Assembly: GCF_003730015.1 (NCBI RefSeq)
Contig: NZ_RJTU01000015.1
Coordinates: forward strand, 1 to 64,000
DNA length: 64,000 nt
Source: Epilithonimonas hominis
GTDB lineage: Bacteria > Bacteroidota > Bacteroidia > Flavobacteriales > Weeksellaceae
Direction of reading: 5' to 3'
The notes beneath the pieces were generated by a model. That model made no database searches. It was not told the DNA's origin and worked only from the letters and a program-made list of their open reading frames with translations. Made by a program: the position numbers and the translations under genes. Positions 41,016-49,787 of the stretch are shown piece by piece; the stretch's first letter is position 1, and each line of letters starts with the position of its first letter.

Positions 41016-41302
41016 TAAGAATTTACGTTGTTAAAAAGTGTTGGATCTGTTGTTAAATAACCTGCTCTGTGTTTGGTTATTCTGCAAAGTCCTTTTCTGA
41101 CTTCCTGAATAGAATTTTGCTCCTTCCATTCTGCAACGTAACGGCAAATATTAGCCCTATCTATACCTGTCTGAACGGAAACCATTTTCATAGTTTTTGG
41201 CTGTGTAGAAAAGGCGTTAAAAACCTTTGTCATTTGTCCGCTTATTTTCGTATCTTTACCCTGTCCTTTAAAAAAATTAGGGTTGTTCAATTTAGATCCC
41301 AT
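41015..41302 (-). CDS. Small winged-helix-like protein
   Basis: A 95-residue protein with a likely helix-turn-helix (about 35-65): TMKMVSVQTGIDRANICRYVAEWKEQNS, followed by a beta wing IQEVRKGLCRITKHRAGYLTT. It shares one base with the SF3 helicase gene and overlaps the upstream HTH gene by 11 bp. It may recognise element sites such as the iterons or regulate the operon. Confidence 0.65.
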   Translation of the reverse strand: MGSKLNNPNFFKGQGKDTKISGQMTKVFNAFSTQPKTMKMVSVQTGIDRANICRYVAEWKEQNSIQEVRKGLCRITKHRAGYLTTDPTLFNNVNS

Positions 41303-41648
41303 TGTTCAACCCTTTTTTATTGTTAGACAAATACGCATCTGCTTCCGCTTCTATTTCAGCAAAAGTTTTCTTTTTACCTTCCTTAATGTAATTGAGTAAT
41401 TCCGTTTGTGAGAAGTACAAACGTTTACCCTGCTTCATACAAGGTAATTCACGTCTTGAAACCTTACTGTAAATAGTAGGTCTTGAAAGTTTTAAAAGTT
41501 CTGCAGCTTCCTGAACCGTCAAAAGTTCATCTACATCGGCTTTTGTTTGCTTGTTAGTTACTGCTGTAAGAATGTTTGCGGTAACCTTATCCACAATACT
41601 ATTAATAAGTATTTCGGGATCAATTGGACTTAAAACTAAATTGTGCAT
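41292..41648 (-). CDS. HTH_17/excisionase-like DNA-binding protein
   Basis: A 118-residue protein with the HTH in about 45-90: LLTVQEAAELLKLSRPTIYSKVSRRELPCMKQGKRLYFSQTELLNYI, the pattern of excisionase-like proteins in Bacteroidetes islands. It precedes the helicase gene set. It is a candidate switch protein for the element, acting as directionality factor or repressor. Confidence 0.8.
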   Translation of the reverse strand: MHNLVLSPIDPEILINSIVDKVTANILTAVTNKQTKADVDELLTVQEAAELLKLSRPTIYSKVSRRELPCMKQGKRLYFSQTELLNYIKEGKKKTFAEIEAEADAYLSNNKKGLNNGI

Positions 41649-41721
41649 AATCCTTTGTTTTTAAATTATGCATCAAAATTATTTGGGGATTTTCGTGGGG
41701 AAATTCAGGGATTTTTCCCCA

Positions 41722-43017
41722 TTATTCCCTGTAAAGTTCCTTTTCTGTTAAATACGCTTTTGTTTTCTTCCAATCTTTTGCTAATGACTTCACTGCATTT
41801 AACCAATCTTGCGAAATGTTTTGTAAATCTTTGATGATAGATACATTATAATTTTTATTCAAATCTTTTACGGCATTATAAAAAGTGTCTGGCTTTATAA
41901 ATTGAATGTTATCTTTTCCGTATTGTTCTATCTCTTTTTTACTCAAACTTCCCTCAATTCTATTTATCGGTATTTGTCTACCATTTGCATACAAATCAAA
42001 AATATAAGCCAATGCATACTCTTTTGCTGTAAATTTTATAGGCTGTTCCTGCTGAGGTGCTGGAATGGATTCTGCTTTTTGATTTTGCTCTTTTACTATT
42101 GTATCTGAATAATTTTTATGATTTGCCATATCATAAAGCTTTTCGTACTCAATCAATCCTAATACATAATTGTAATGAGTTGGCATAAATCCTACTGTTT
42201 TCGTTTTATAATTTTCATATTTGAATGATAACATTAATTTGTGCTTAAAGTCTTTTACTGCGTTTTCAGAAAATATTTTAACCTCATCAATTTCACTTTG
42301 AAAAGTGCTGTTTTCTAACTTTATTTTTTGCTGTTCAAGCATTCTTTTTACTTCGCTATGTCGTTCATCAAAATCTAAATCCTTAACCTCATTTTTTAAG
42401 TAGTCCAAAAAGTCAGAAAATTTCTCAAAATGTAATTCATTTCGATTACTAATTAACTGCATTACGGCTTTTTCTATTCCTTGTTTGTCCAGACTTTCAA
42501 TAGTTACAACATTTGTTTGCAATTTGCTAAATTCATTGAAATCATCATCTTTAAAAAAATCATAAAATTCTTTTAAGGTTCTATCTAACTCAAAGAAAAA
42601 AGATTGTAAATAATAATCAAATTTTGTTTCATTTCTAAAATCCAAATATTTCTGTTTCGCTTCAAAAATTGGCTTCAAATCATCTTCCTTAAAATTTCTT
42701 TGAAGTTCAAACAAATCAGATTTAGCGTTTAAATTTATTATTGGTGTAGAAATATCTGCAATATTTAATTCGATAATTTTTTCTTTTAACGGAAATATTA
42801 TTTCAGCATCAACAATATCAAATTTTTCAGAAATCCTTTTTTGAATTTTATCATATTCAATCTTAGACTTATAATTATCATTAGGTTTTATAGATTTTCT
42901 TGTTTGAAGTAATTCATTTGTTTCATCAATCAAATTTTGTTTGCTCAATAAATAGTCTTTATTTGAGTGTAGAAAATTTATAAAATCAAATAAGTTTTGT
43001 ACGTTTTCTGTTATCAT
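41722..43017 (-). CDS. Large helical protein of unknown function
   Basis: A 431-residue protein, very rich in Lys, Glu, Asn and Ile, with coiled-coil-like stretches (residues about 25-110 and 215-260). The C-terminal third, after QKAESIPAPQQEQP, contains FTAKEYALAYIFDLYANGRQIPINRIEG, SKKEIEQYGKDNIQF and FYNAVKDLNKNYNVSI, suggesting a small helical module. No homology is recognised. It lies between integrase and HTH genes and may be an accessory or regulatory protein of the element. Confidence 0.7.
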   Translation of the reverse strand: MITENVQNLFDFINFLHSNKDYLLSKQNLIDETNELLQTRKSIKPNDNYKSKIEYDKIQKRISEKFDIVDAEIIFPLKEKIIELNIADISTPIINLNAKSDLFELQRNFKEDDLKPIFEAKQKYLDFRNETKFDYYLQSFFFELDRTLKEFYDFFKDDDFNEFSKLQTNVVTIESLDKQGIEKAVMQLISNRNELHFEKFSDFLDYLKNEVKDLDFDERHSEVKRMLEQQKIKLENSTFQSEIDEVKIFSENAVKDFKHKLMLSFKYENYKTKTVGFMPTHYNYVLGLIEYEKLYDMANHKNYSDTIVKEQNQKAESIPAPQQEQPIKFTAKEYALAYIFDLYANGRQIPINRIEGSLSKKEIEQYGKDNIQFIKPDTFYNAVKDLNKNYNVSIIKDLQNISQDWLNAVKSLAKDWKKTKAYLTEKELYRE

Positions 43018-43034
43018 TTTTGTCCTTTAAATAA

Positions 43035-44177
43035 TTATAATTCCAACTTTATCTTATTAGCTGCGGTTCTTTTGGCATCATCTACGATCTTTGCATAAAC
43101 CTGCGTTGTTTTCAAATCTTTATGTCCTAACATTTTAGAAACGGTGTAAATATCCGTACCGTTAAATAATTGAAGCGTTGCGAACGTATGGCGGAAACAA
43201 TGAAAAGTAATATCTTTTGTGATTCCTGCTGCTCCAATCCATTGGGCTAAATGCTTGTTACTGTATGCAGAATATTCCAAACCGTCAAAAACTTTATCTG
43301 CTGGATCTCTTCTTTCTCCACACAAAGAAACTGCCTGATCTGATATTGGTAATGTTTCAATTCCTTTGGTTTTCTTTTGGCTGAAATTAAGGAAATAACC
43401 TTGTCCCTCGATAAAAACAATTTCGCTCCAAACCATCTTTTGAATATCGGAAAACCTCAACCCTGTTAAGGCAGAAAATAAAGCTGCATTCTTTAATAAT
43501 GGATTGTTGCAAGGCGTTTTTACCAACTCATTTAATTCATTTATAGTAAGATATTCCCTGCGAGTTTCAGCGGCTTTTATTGGCTCTATTTTAGCATTAA
43601 GATCCGTTTTTAAAATGCCATCTTTGTACGCTTGTTTTAAGGTTGCCTTAACTTTATTAAAATATGAAACGGCTGAGTTTTGGGAAAGTGTCGCTTTTGT
43701 CCGTTTATTGGCTTTTGTAGTTAGAAGATATTCTTTGAACTCTTCCAAAAATACTTCGCTGAGGTCTGCAAATTTCAAATTTCCACCTGTAAAGTTTTTC
43801 AGATAATTAAGTGCAGAAATCCAATTATCATAATTGGAAGCTTTTCTTTTGTTGGCTAACTTTTCAAAATATTCCACAAAATTAAGTTCGTCTTTCTTTT
43901 TCTGCTTCAATACTTCTTTCTCAAACTCGCTGTAAACTTCGGGCTTATCAAAATAGTTTTGTCTTTTTTGGCGTATTGCTTCGGCTGTAACCAATGTATT
44001 TTTATTGTGATCCTTTTCCGTTTTGGTTTTTGGATTCTCATAAATGTACATTTTCAGAAACTCTCTTCTTGTTTCTTTTCCTGATTCAGAATTGTAAACG
44101 GCTGGATAAAAGTCTAAATATAAACTTTTCCTGTTGTCAGAAATTGTCTTTTGTCTTAATGATACTTTGATTCCCAT
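43035..44177 (-). CDS. Tyrosine recombinase (integrase)
   Basis: A 380-residue integrase with the usual three parts: arm-binding N-terminus, SAM-like core-binding domain (about 110-200), and catalytic domain. The catalytic set is visible: Arg in ALTGLRFSDIQKM, HCFRHTFATLQ (HxxR), LGHKDLKTTQVYAKI (His and the Tyr nucleophile). It should recombine the attachment sites at mnmE. It lies close to the mnmE end of the element, as in many islands. Confidence 0.93.
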   Translation of the reverse strand: MGIKVSLRQKTISDNRKSLYLDFYPAVYNSESGKETRREFLKMYIYENPKTKTEKDHNKNTLVTAEAIRQKRQNYFDKPEVYSEFEKEVLKQKKKDELNFVEYFEKLANKRKASNYDNWISALNYLKNFTGGNLKFADLSEVFLEEFKEYLLTTKANKRTKATLSQNSAVSYFNKVKATLKQAYKDGILKTDLNAKIEPIKAAETRREYLTINELNELVKTPCNNPLLKNAALFSALTGLRFSDIQKMVWSEIVFIEGQGYFLNFSQKKTKGIETLPISDQAVSLCGERRDPADKVFDGLEYSAYSNKHLAQWIGAAGITKDITFHCFRHTFATLQLFNGTDIYTVSKMLGHKDLKTTQVYAKIVDDAKRTAANKIKLEL

Positions 44178-44208
44178 TTGTCCTTTATTACTTCAAATTT
44201 AAAAATTA

Positions 44209-44236
44209 GTGACGGTTGTGACGGTTGTGACGGGTT
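44209..44236. repeat. GTGACGGTT triplet (iteron-like)
   Basis: Three copies at 9-bp period (44209, 44218, 44227), the last being GTGACGGGTT. The core GTGACGG is the inverse complement of the CCGTCAC triplets at 38365 and 39411. Confidence 0.6.
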
Positions 44237-44810
44237 AAAAAACATCTTTTTTTTTCGTATTAAAGACCTCATCAATTAAAACCTTTGGAATGTACACAAA
44301 TTTACCCTGCTTTATCTTTGGAATTTCCTCACGCTGGATAATCTTTTGCAATGCCGATTCCGAAATATTATATTTCTTTTGCGCTTCCGAAATACTGAAA
44401 CATTCCGAAACATCAAAGACCAGCTTTTTAGAATGATCCACCTTTGTACTATTCAATAACAATTCTAAATCCTGCCTTTTTACAATTGTTTTCTTTTCTA
44501 AAATATTACTTGCTTTCAGTTTTCCCGAGTTAATCAATTTATAAACATTTTGCCTTGAACATCCAATCAATCTTGAAACCTGTGTTACATTTAAAAACTC
44601 TTTTTCTTTTAGATCTTCAATTAGCTTAACTTTCTTTTGCTTTTTTACTTCTACTACTTCAATAGCACTATTAATCTTTTCGGCTCGTTTTCGGGCTTTA
44701 TAGGCTTTCTTTGCACAATCATCACTGCAACATCTTGTAACGGTTGTTTTGGCTATGAAATCCTTCCCACAATACTCACAAACTTTTTGAATTGAAATAT
44801 TACTGCTCAT
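44235..44810 (-). CDS. Zinc-finger plus double-HTH element regulator
   Basis: A 191-residue protein in three parts: an N-terminal Cys-rich ribbon (KVCEYCGKDF, TRCCSDDCAKK), a first HTH (about 73-115, FLNVTQVSRLIGCSRQNVYKLINSG), and a second HTH (about 138-180, CFSISEAQKKYNISESALQKII). Both are HTH_17-type, as in excisionase proteins. It is the first gene of the element operon. A TATCTTTG box lies upstream, and a 16-bp palindrome sits between box and start, so it may be autoregulated and control integrase and replication genes. Confidence 0.8.
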   Translation of the reverse strand: MSSNISIQKVCEYCGKDFIAKTTVTRCCSDDCAKKAYKARKRAEKINSAIEVVEVKKQKKVKLIEDLKEKEFLNVTQVSRLIGCSRQNVYKLINSGKLKASNILEKKTIVKRQDLELLLNSTKVDHSKKLVFDVSECFSISEAQKKYNISESALQKIIQREEIPKIKQGKFVYIPKVLIDEVFNTKKKDVF

Positions 44811-44872
44811 TCTGTACGATCTTGTTAAATGTTGTTATAAAGTGTTTAAAAGTGTAAACCAATAAACCAAAA

Positions 44873-44888
44873 AAAATAGTACTATTTT
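44873..44888. promoter_or_regulatory. 16-bp palindrome before the regulator gene
   Basis: AAAATAGTACTATTTT is a perfect palindrome between the -7 box (44901-44908, minus-strand TATCTTTG) and the ATG at 44810. It is a candidate operator of the element's own regulator or a helper-phage antirepressor. Confidence 0.5.
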
Positions 44889-44900
44889 GTACCTCACTTA

Positions 44901-44923
44901 CAAAGATACAATAAAGGTACAAA
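44901..44923. repeat. Candidate integrase arm site (right) and promoter box
   Basis: CAAAGATACAATAAAGGTACAA contains GATACAA and GGTACAA as at 36439-36460. The minus-strand TATCTTTG (44901-44908) inside it is also a TAnnTTTG -7 box, so integrase binding could block the promoter. Confidence 0.5.
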
Positions 44924-45044
44924 TATTTACATAAAATAACAAAGTATTGCAAAATATTACTATCTTTACAGAAATAAAAAAAGCCCTTAAATAAAGGCTT
45001 TATAATAGTTTAGTTTGTTTTGTTAGATTTTTATTTTGTAGCGG

Positions 45045-45059
45045 TTATTTTCCGATACA
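45045..45059. repeat. Attachment site (right window end of element), 3' end of mnmE
   Basis: TTATTTTCCGATACA; on the minus strand this is TGTATCGGAAAATAA, the last codons and stop of mnmE. Identical to 36386-36400. Confidence 0.85.
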
Positions 45060-46430
45060 AAACTTACTAAAAATATTCCCCAAAACCTCATCGTTTGTAA
45101 ATTCACCGGATATTTCCCCTAGATGCTCCAGCGCATTTCTCAGTTCATAGGCTAAAAGTTCTGTTGTGATTTGTGAAGTTACTGCCTCATCCACTTGTTT
45201 AACCGAATTCAGGGATTTTCGTAAAGCTTCGTAATGACGCTGGTTGGTAATCACGACATTTCCTTCTTCAGATTTCAAATGTTCTACGTAGGAAGACAAT
45301 TCGTTTTTAAGATCCTGAATATTCTGGTTTTCCACAGCTGAAATTTTTATGAAATCAAAATCGGTTGAGATATTATTTCTAAAAATCTGCTCTAACTTTT
45401 CGTAATGAGTTGGGACAACTTCATCAATTTTGGTAGCACAGATAATCAGTTTTAAATCATCTCTCAATAGAGATTTTATCATTTCCACATCTTCGGAAAG
45501 ATCTTCAGTTCCAGCATCAGCCAGATATACCAAAATCTCAGCATTTTCTACTTTTTCCTTAGCTTTTTTCACACCAATTGCTTCAATTTCGTCAGCAGTT
45601 TCGCGTAAACCAGCAGTGTCAATTAATCGAAAAGCGTGACCTTTGATATGGAGAATTTCTTCAATCGTATCACGAGTGGTTCCTGCGATGTTACTTACAA
45701 TTGCTCTTTCTTCTTTCAAAAGTGCATTCAGAAGTGTAGATTTTCCGGCGTTAGGTTTTCCAATAATTGCAACGGCAGTTCCATTTTTAATTGCATTTCC
45801 GTATTGGAAACTCTCAATCAAAGAATTTAGTTTATCCTCTATTTTATAAAGCAAGGATTTAAGCGCAGTTCTATCGGCAAATTCAACATCTTCTTCGGCA
45901 AAATCAAGTTCTAGTTCAATTAATGACGTAAAGTTCAATAAATCATTTCTCAGGAATGAAATTTCGTTCGAAATTCCACCTTTTAATTGATTAAGGGCTA
46001 CTTTTCTGGACGCTTCATTTTCGGAGGCAATCAAGTCAGCTATAGATTCAGCTTGAGACAAATCAATTCTGCCATTCATAAATGCACGCATTGTGAACTC
46101 TCCTGCTTTCGCCATTCTTGCCCCATTTTTAATTAAGGCTTCAAGAATTTTTTTACCAATGTAAGGCGAGCCGTGGAAAGAAATTTCTACGGAATTTTCT
46201 GTAGTGAATGTCTTTGGTGCATGGAAAACAGAAATCATCACTTCATCAATCGTTTCATCTTCATCTTTAATAAAACCGTAATGAACTGTATGAGAATCTA
46301 CTTTCTCCAGATTCTTCCCTTCAAAGATCTTGTTGACAATTTCAAAAGACTGATTCCCGGAAACTCTGATGATTCCAATCGCCCCGATTCCGTTAGCTGT
46401 TGCCAGCGCACAAATAGTGTCCTGATTCAT
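45045..46430 (-). CDS. mnmE: tRNA modification GTPase MnmE
   Basis: A 461-residue GTPase needed with MnmG to make the xm5U34 modification in tRNA. The G domain has GKPNAGKSTLLNALLKEERAIVS (P-loop), DTAGLRE and TKID; the N-terminal part binds formyl-tetrahydrofolate, and the end FSKFCIGK carries the family's conserved Cys. The last 15 bases of the gene are the attachment site of the integrated element; the C-terminus is still intact. It is the integration target. Confidence 0.95.
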   Translation of the reverse strand: MNQDTICALATANGIGAIGIIRVSGNQSFEIVNKIFEGKNLEKVDSHTVHYGFIKDEDETIDEVMISVFHAPKTFTTENSVEISFHGSPYIGKKILEALIKNGARMAKAGEFTMRAFMNGRIDLSQAESIADLIASENEASRKVALNQLKGGISNEISFLRNDLLNFTSLIELELDFAEEDVEFADRTALKSLLYKIEDKLNSLIESFQYGNAIKNGTAVAIIGKPNAGKSTLLNALLKEERAIVSNIAGTTRDTIEEILHIKGHAFRLIDTAGLRETADEIEAIGVKKAKEKVENAEILVYLADAGTEDLSEDVEMIKSLLRDDLKLIICATKIDEVVPTHYEKLEQIFRNNISTDFDFIKISAVENQNIQDLKNELSSYVEHLKSEEGNVVITNQRHYEALRKSLNSVKQVDEAVTSQITTELLAYELRNALEHLGEISGEFTNDEVLGNIFSKFCIGK

Positions 46431-46498
46431 GCATACAAAGTTACGTGATTAATATTCAAATCAACTTTAGAAAAAATAAAATAAAAGGTTTGAAATTA

Positions 46499-47032
46499 TT
46501 AATAACTCCAAAAACTCCATTGATTTCCGTTATAAAAAGCCAGTGTTTCGATTCCTCCATTATTCAGTAAAACCATCATTCCTGGCGCAGGATTGATAAT
46601 ATTTTTGTAAGAAGAAACGGTTGGTAAAACCATCGCTTTGTTTGTAGATTCTAAAACCAAAATACCATCTGCAGCAGAGGTATTAGCACCAATAACAACT
46701 TTAGCATTGGTATTTTCTTTAGCAGTTGGCTGAATACCCAAATATGAAGAAACATTAGCCGTCTGAACGCTCAAATCAACCCAAGTAGTTCCGTTGTAAT
46801 ATTCTACTCTGGCAGCACTTGGTGTAGTTGCATTTAGGATAATGCTTCCTGGCGTGTTAAGTCCTGTTTTATCTGTAATGTACGGAAGAATAATTCCTTT
46901 ATTCTGAGTGCTAGAAAATTCTAAAAGAACAGAAGTCTTATCCGTAGCTGTACCAACATTATCTCCAATTATGACCTGCGAAAAACTGAGTTTACAAATT
47001 GTAAACACCAAAGCGGTTAAAATCTTTTTCAT
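46499..47032 (-). CDS. Secreted protein of unknown function, related to its upstream neighbour
   Basis: A 177-residue protein starting MKKILTALVFTI with a signal peptide (to LSFSQ). It is rich in Gly, Thr and Asn. It contains ATDKTSVLLEFSSTQNKGIILPY and the block INPAPGMMVLLNNGGIETLAFYNGNQWSFW, like the NPVEGMMVYDTTENCLKVYV block at the end of the neighbouring protein. It is probably an exported beta-rich protein. The start at 47032 lies 2 bp after the stop of the upstream gene, so they form an operon. Function unknown. Confidence 0.75.
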   Translation of the reverse strand: MKKILTALVFTICKLSFSQVIIGDNVGTATDKTSVLLEFSSTQNKGIILPYITDKTGLNTPGSIILNATTPSAARVEYYNGTTWVDLSVQTANVSSYLGIQPTAKENTNAKVVIGANTSAADGILVLESTNKAMVLPTVSSYKNIINPAPGMMVLLNNGGIETLAFYNGNQWSFWSY

Positions 47033-47034
47033 TA

Positions 47035-48213
47035 TTACGGACAAGTTTTTTTATTGAAACATTTCCAACCAATTGCTGCGTTGACGTAAACTTTCAAACA
47101 GTTTTCAGTTGTATCATACACCATCATACCTTCAACTGGATTAGTAATATTTGCAAGTCCGGCTGTGCTTACCCGACTTATGACAAAAGGCTTCTTGTTG
47201 GATTCCAAAGCAATATAACCACCTTTTCTCACCATAGGCCAATTATTAGCATTTGCATCTGTACCAGCTCTCCCTATAGAAGTAATTCCCATTTTTGTAT
47301 CAGAAGTTGTTCCAGATGTCATTGCATTTTCTAGGCAATAAAGTGATAAAGAATTAGTACTATAAGCCGAAAAAGCAACATCACTATCTCCAGATAAAAC
47401 CTGTACAAATCTTACTGCACTGGTATAATTGGTTGATGTAATTCCAAAATCACTCAGTTTAAAAGTCAGAATTCTGACATCACGCGTTGTCCCGGAAAAT
47501 CCCGATCTGCTGTTATAATTATGTGGACAATTGCCTGCATAATAAAAACTCCAAAGAGCCTTTCCAGAAGGAGATACGGAAGAAAAATTCACATCTTTCT
47601 GAACACCTACAGTATTACCATTGGCATCAGTAAATTTAAAAACATCGAAACTTGAACTAGGCGCACCGACCTGCGTTACGATAATATCAGGAATATCATC
47701 TGTGATACAATTTGGATTAATATCAGCCAAAACATTGACCAAAAAAGTTAATTCTTGTTTAGGAATATTGAAAACTGCTGTACTTAAATCCAGACCATTA
47801 ATTCCATCTCTTAAATAATAACCTAAAGAAATACTACAGCTTAAGGAAGGCGTATTAGTTTGATCTTGAAGAACACCATTCACATACCTTGGAATACCAA
47901 TCAAAAAGTTGGTAGCCGTGCTAGTTGTATTAATTGATGTTGGAAAAGATCTGTAGCTTTCATTCACAAAACTGACTCCATTAGCTGTCAATGTTGCATT
48001 ATTGACATCCGTAGAATAGGTCACTCCTCCAACCGTTAACCCAAGAAGGTTATTGGTATCTTGTGCAGTAACATAAGTTGCCGAGTTATTTTGGGAAGTC
48101 CAATAAGTATTGTAATCACCATAAATGACACTTGGTCTCAATTGTGAATACATTAAAGAACAGAAAAAAAAAGTAAGGATTAGACATACTTTTTCATTTA
48201 AAATTTTATTCAT
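47035..48213 (-). CDS. Secreted protein of unknown function
   Basis: A 392-residue protein with signal peptide (MNKILNEKVCLILTFFFCSLMYSQ) and a beta-rich, Asn/Thr/Ser-rich body. The last 60 residues contain NITNPVEGMMVYDTTENCLKVYVNAAIGWKCFNKKTCP, a small module like that of the downstream protein. No catalytic motif is seen. It may be an adhesin- or surface-layer-type protein; this is a guess. It lies next to mnmE but is likely transcribed on its own. Confidence 0.7.
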   Translation of the reverse strand: MNKILNEKVCLILTFFFCSLMYSQLRPSVIYGDYNTYWTSQNNSATYVTAQDTNNLLGLTVGGVTYSTDVNNATLTANGVSFVNESYRSFPTSINTTSTATNFLIGIPRYVNGVLQDQTNTPSLSCSISLGYYLRDGINGLDLSTAVFNIPKQELTFLVNVLADINPNCITDDIPDIIVTQVGAPSSSFDVFKFTDANGNTVGVQKDVNFSSVSPSGKALWSFYYAGNCPHNYNSRSGFSGTTRDVRILTFKLSDFGITSTNYTSAVRFVQVLSGDSDVAFSAYSTNSLSLYCLENAMTSGTTSDTKMGITSIGRAGTDANANNWPMVRKGGYIALESNKKPFVISRVSTAGLANITNPVEGMMVYDTTENCLKVYVNAAIGWKCFNKKTCP

Positions 48214-48425
48214 CTTAGCTCATTTGTATTATAACCTCCGTATTTAGCAATGTGTGCTAACGACAAAGTTAGGAATAATTATCGAGAAAACAGTTTAATT
48301 ATGATTTAAATCATTATAATCATTTGCTAAAATATATTATCAATTTAAATTAATTTAGTCGAAACTAAATAGCATCTAGCATTCAACAATTTTAAAAGTT
48401 AAACCCATTTACAACTTGTAATTCT

Positions 48426-48433
48426 TATCTTTG
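48426..48433 (+). promoter_or_regulatory. TAnnTTTG -7 box of tyrS
   Basis: TATCTTTG ends 19 nt before the tyrS ATG at 48453. No strong -33 TTTG was found at the usual distance. The rest of 48214-48452 has no gene. Confidence 0.55.
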
Positions 48434-48452
48434 TCCGAAATTTTTTAAGACA

Positions 48453-49748
48453 ATGAATGCATTTATAGAGGAGCTAAAATGGCGCGGACTTTTTTCTGAT
48501 ATGACGCCGGGAACGGAGGAACAACTGGATAAAGAGATGACAAAAGCTTACATTGGGTTTGACCCAACTGCGGATTCTTTGCATATCGGAAGCCTTATCC
48601 AAATCAAAATTCTTGCCCATTTCCAGCAGCACGGTCATCAGCCGATTGCTTTGGTTGGAGGCGCAACAGGAATGATTGGTGACCCTTCTGGAAAATCTGC
48701 GGAACGTAATCTTTTGAGCGAAGAAACACTACTCTATTATGTGGATTGTCTGAAAAATCAATTATCCAGATTCTTAGAATTTGATGGAGAAGGCGATAAC
48801 AAAGCCATTCTTGTCAACAATTACGATTGGATGAAGAATTTTACTTTCCTGGATTTTGCTAAGAATATTGGAAAACACATCACTGTGAATTATATGATGG
48901 CAAAAGATTCTGTAAAAAAACGTTTCTCCGGAGATTCTGGAGTTGACGGCATGAGTTTTACAGAGTTCACTTACCAGCTTTTACAAGGCTATGATTACCT
49001 TCACCTTTACCAAAACGATGGTGTAAAGCTTCAAATGGGAGGTTCTGACCAGTGGGGAAATATCACAACCGGAACAGAATTAATCCGAAGAAAAGCACAA
49101 GGTGAAGCTTACGCTTTAACAGTTCCTTTGATTACAAAAGCGGATGGTTCCAAGTTCGGAAAGTCTGAAAGTGGTGAGAATTATTGGTTAGATGCTAAGA
49201 AAACTTCGTCTTACAAATTCTATCAATTCTGGCTCAATGCCACGGATGACGATGCAGAAAGATTCATTAAGTTCTACACTTTCCTTCCAAAAGAAGAAAT
49301 CGAAGCTTTGATTGAAGAACATAAAACCGCAGCTCACGAAAGAAAACTTCAGAAAAAACTGGCAGAAGAAGTTACAGTTTGGGTTCACGGACAAACAGAA
49401 TATGAAAAAGCTTTGAAAGCTTCTCAGATTCTTTTCGGACAATCTACAGCAGAGGATTTGGTAAGTCTAGACGAGGAATTATTCCTTCAGATTTTTGATG
49501 GTGTTCCTCAAAAAGAAGTTTCAAAATCTGAATTAGTTGGAAGCAATATCGTTGATTTAATTTCTGAAAAAACAGGTTTCTTAAAATCTAAAGGCGAAGC
49601 TAAAAGAGAATTAGCCGGGAACGCTATTTCCGTTAACAAAACCAAAGTTGGCGAAGATTATTCGGTTTCCGAAAGTGATTTAATTGATGGAAAATTTCTA
49701 CTTCTTCAAAAAGGAAAGAAAAATTATTTCATTGTAAAAGGAATCTAA
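48453..49748 (+). CDS. tyrS: Tyrosyl-tRNA synthetase
   Basis: A 431-residue class I synthetase attaching tyrosine to tRNA-Tyr. The ATP motif is [11 protein letters not shown] (HIGH-type) and the KMSKS-type loop is KFGKS. A C-terminal S4-like RNA-binding domain covers about 355-431 ([25 protein letters not shown]). It is a housekeeping gene, with no disruption. Confidence 0.96.
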   Translation: MNAFIEELKWRGLFSDMTPGTEEQLDKEMTKAYIGFDPTADSLHIGSLIQIKILAHFQQHGHQPIALVGGATGMIGDPSGKSAERNLLSEETLLYYVDCLKNQLSRFLEFDGEGDNKAILVNNYDWMKNFTFLDFAKNIGKHITVNYMMAKDSVKKRFSGDSGVDGMSFTEFTYQLLQGYDYLHLYQNDGVKLQMGGSDQWGNITTGTELIRRKAQGEAYALTVPLITKADGSKFGKSESGENYWLDAKKTSSYKFYQFWLNATDDDAERFIKFYTFLPKEEIEALIEEHKTAAHERKLQKKLAEEVTVWVHGQTEYEKALKASQILFGQSTAEDLVSLDEELFLQIFDGVPQKEVSKSELVGSNIVDLISEKTGFLKSKGEAKRELAGNAISVNKTKVGEDYSVSESDLIDGKFLLLQKGKKNYFIVKGI

Positions 49749-49787
49749 ATTCACAAATACTTAATTAGTTCAATTACATTTTTTATA

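Larger units (their letters stand above)
36386..45059. mobile_element. mnmE-integrated satellite-like element, 8.7 kb
   Basis: The element is bounded by perfect 15-bp direct repeats, one being the 3' end of mnmE. Contents on the minus strand: excisionase-like HTH (44235), tyrosine integrase (43035), unknown 431-aa protein, two HTH proteins, SF3 helicase (39432), Toprim-like DUF6371 protein (38106), two terminase-related small proteins (37762, 37118), and one plus-strand cargo gene (36582). No capsid, tail, large terminase, portal, relaxase or type IV genes occur. It therefore resembles a phage satellite or PICI. The 3' end of mnmE is a known site for SGI1-like islands and other elements, and is restored by the repeat. 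Confidence 0.85.

Noticed and set aside
37118-45000. Integrative conjugative element
   Set aside because: No relaxase, coupling protein or transfer genes, and a length of only 8.7 kb.
45045-45059. Integration damaging mnmE
   Set aside because: The repeat contains the end and stop codon; the product still ends FCIGK as expected.
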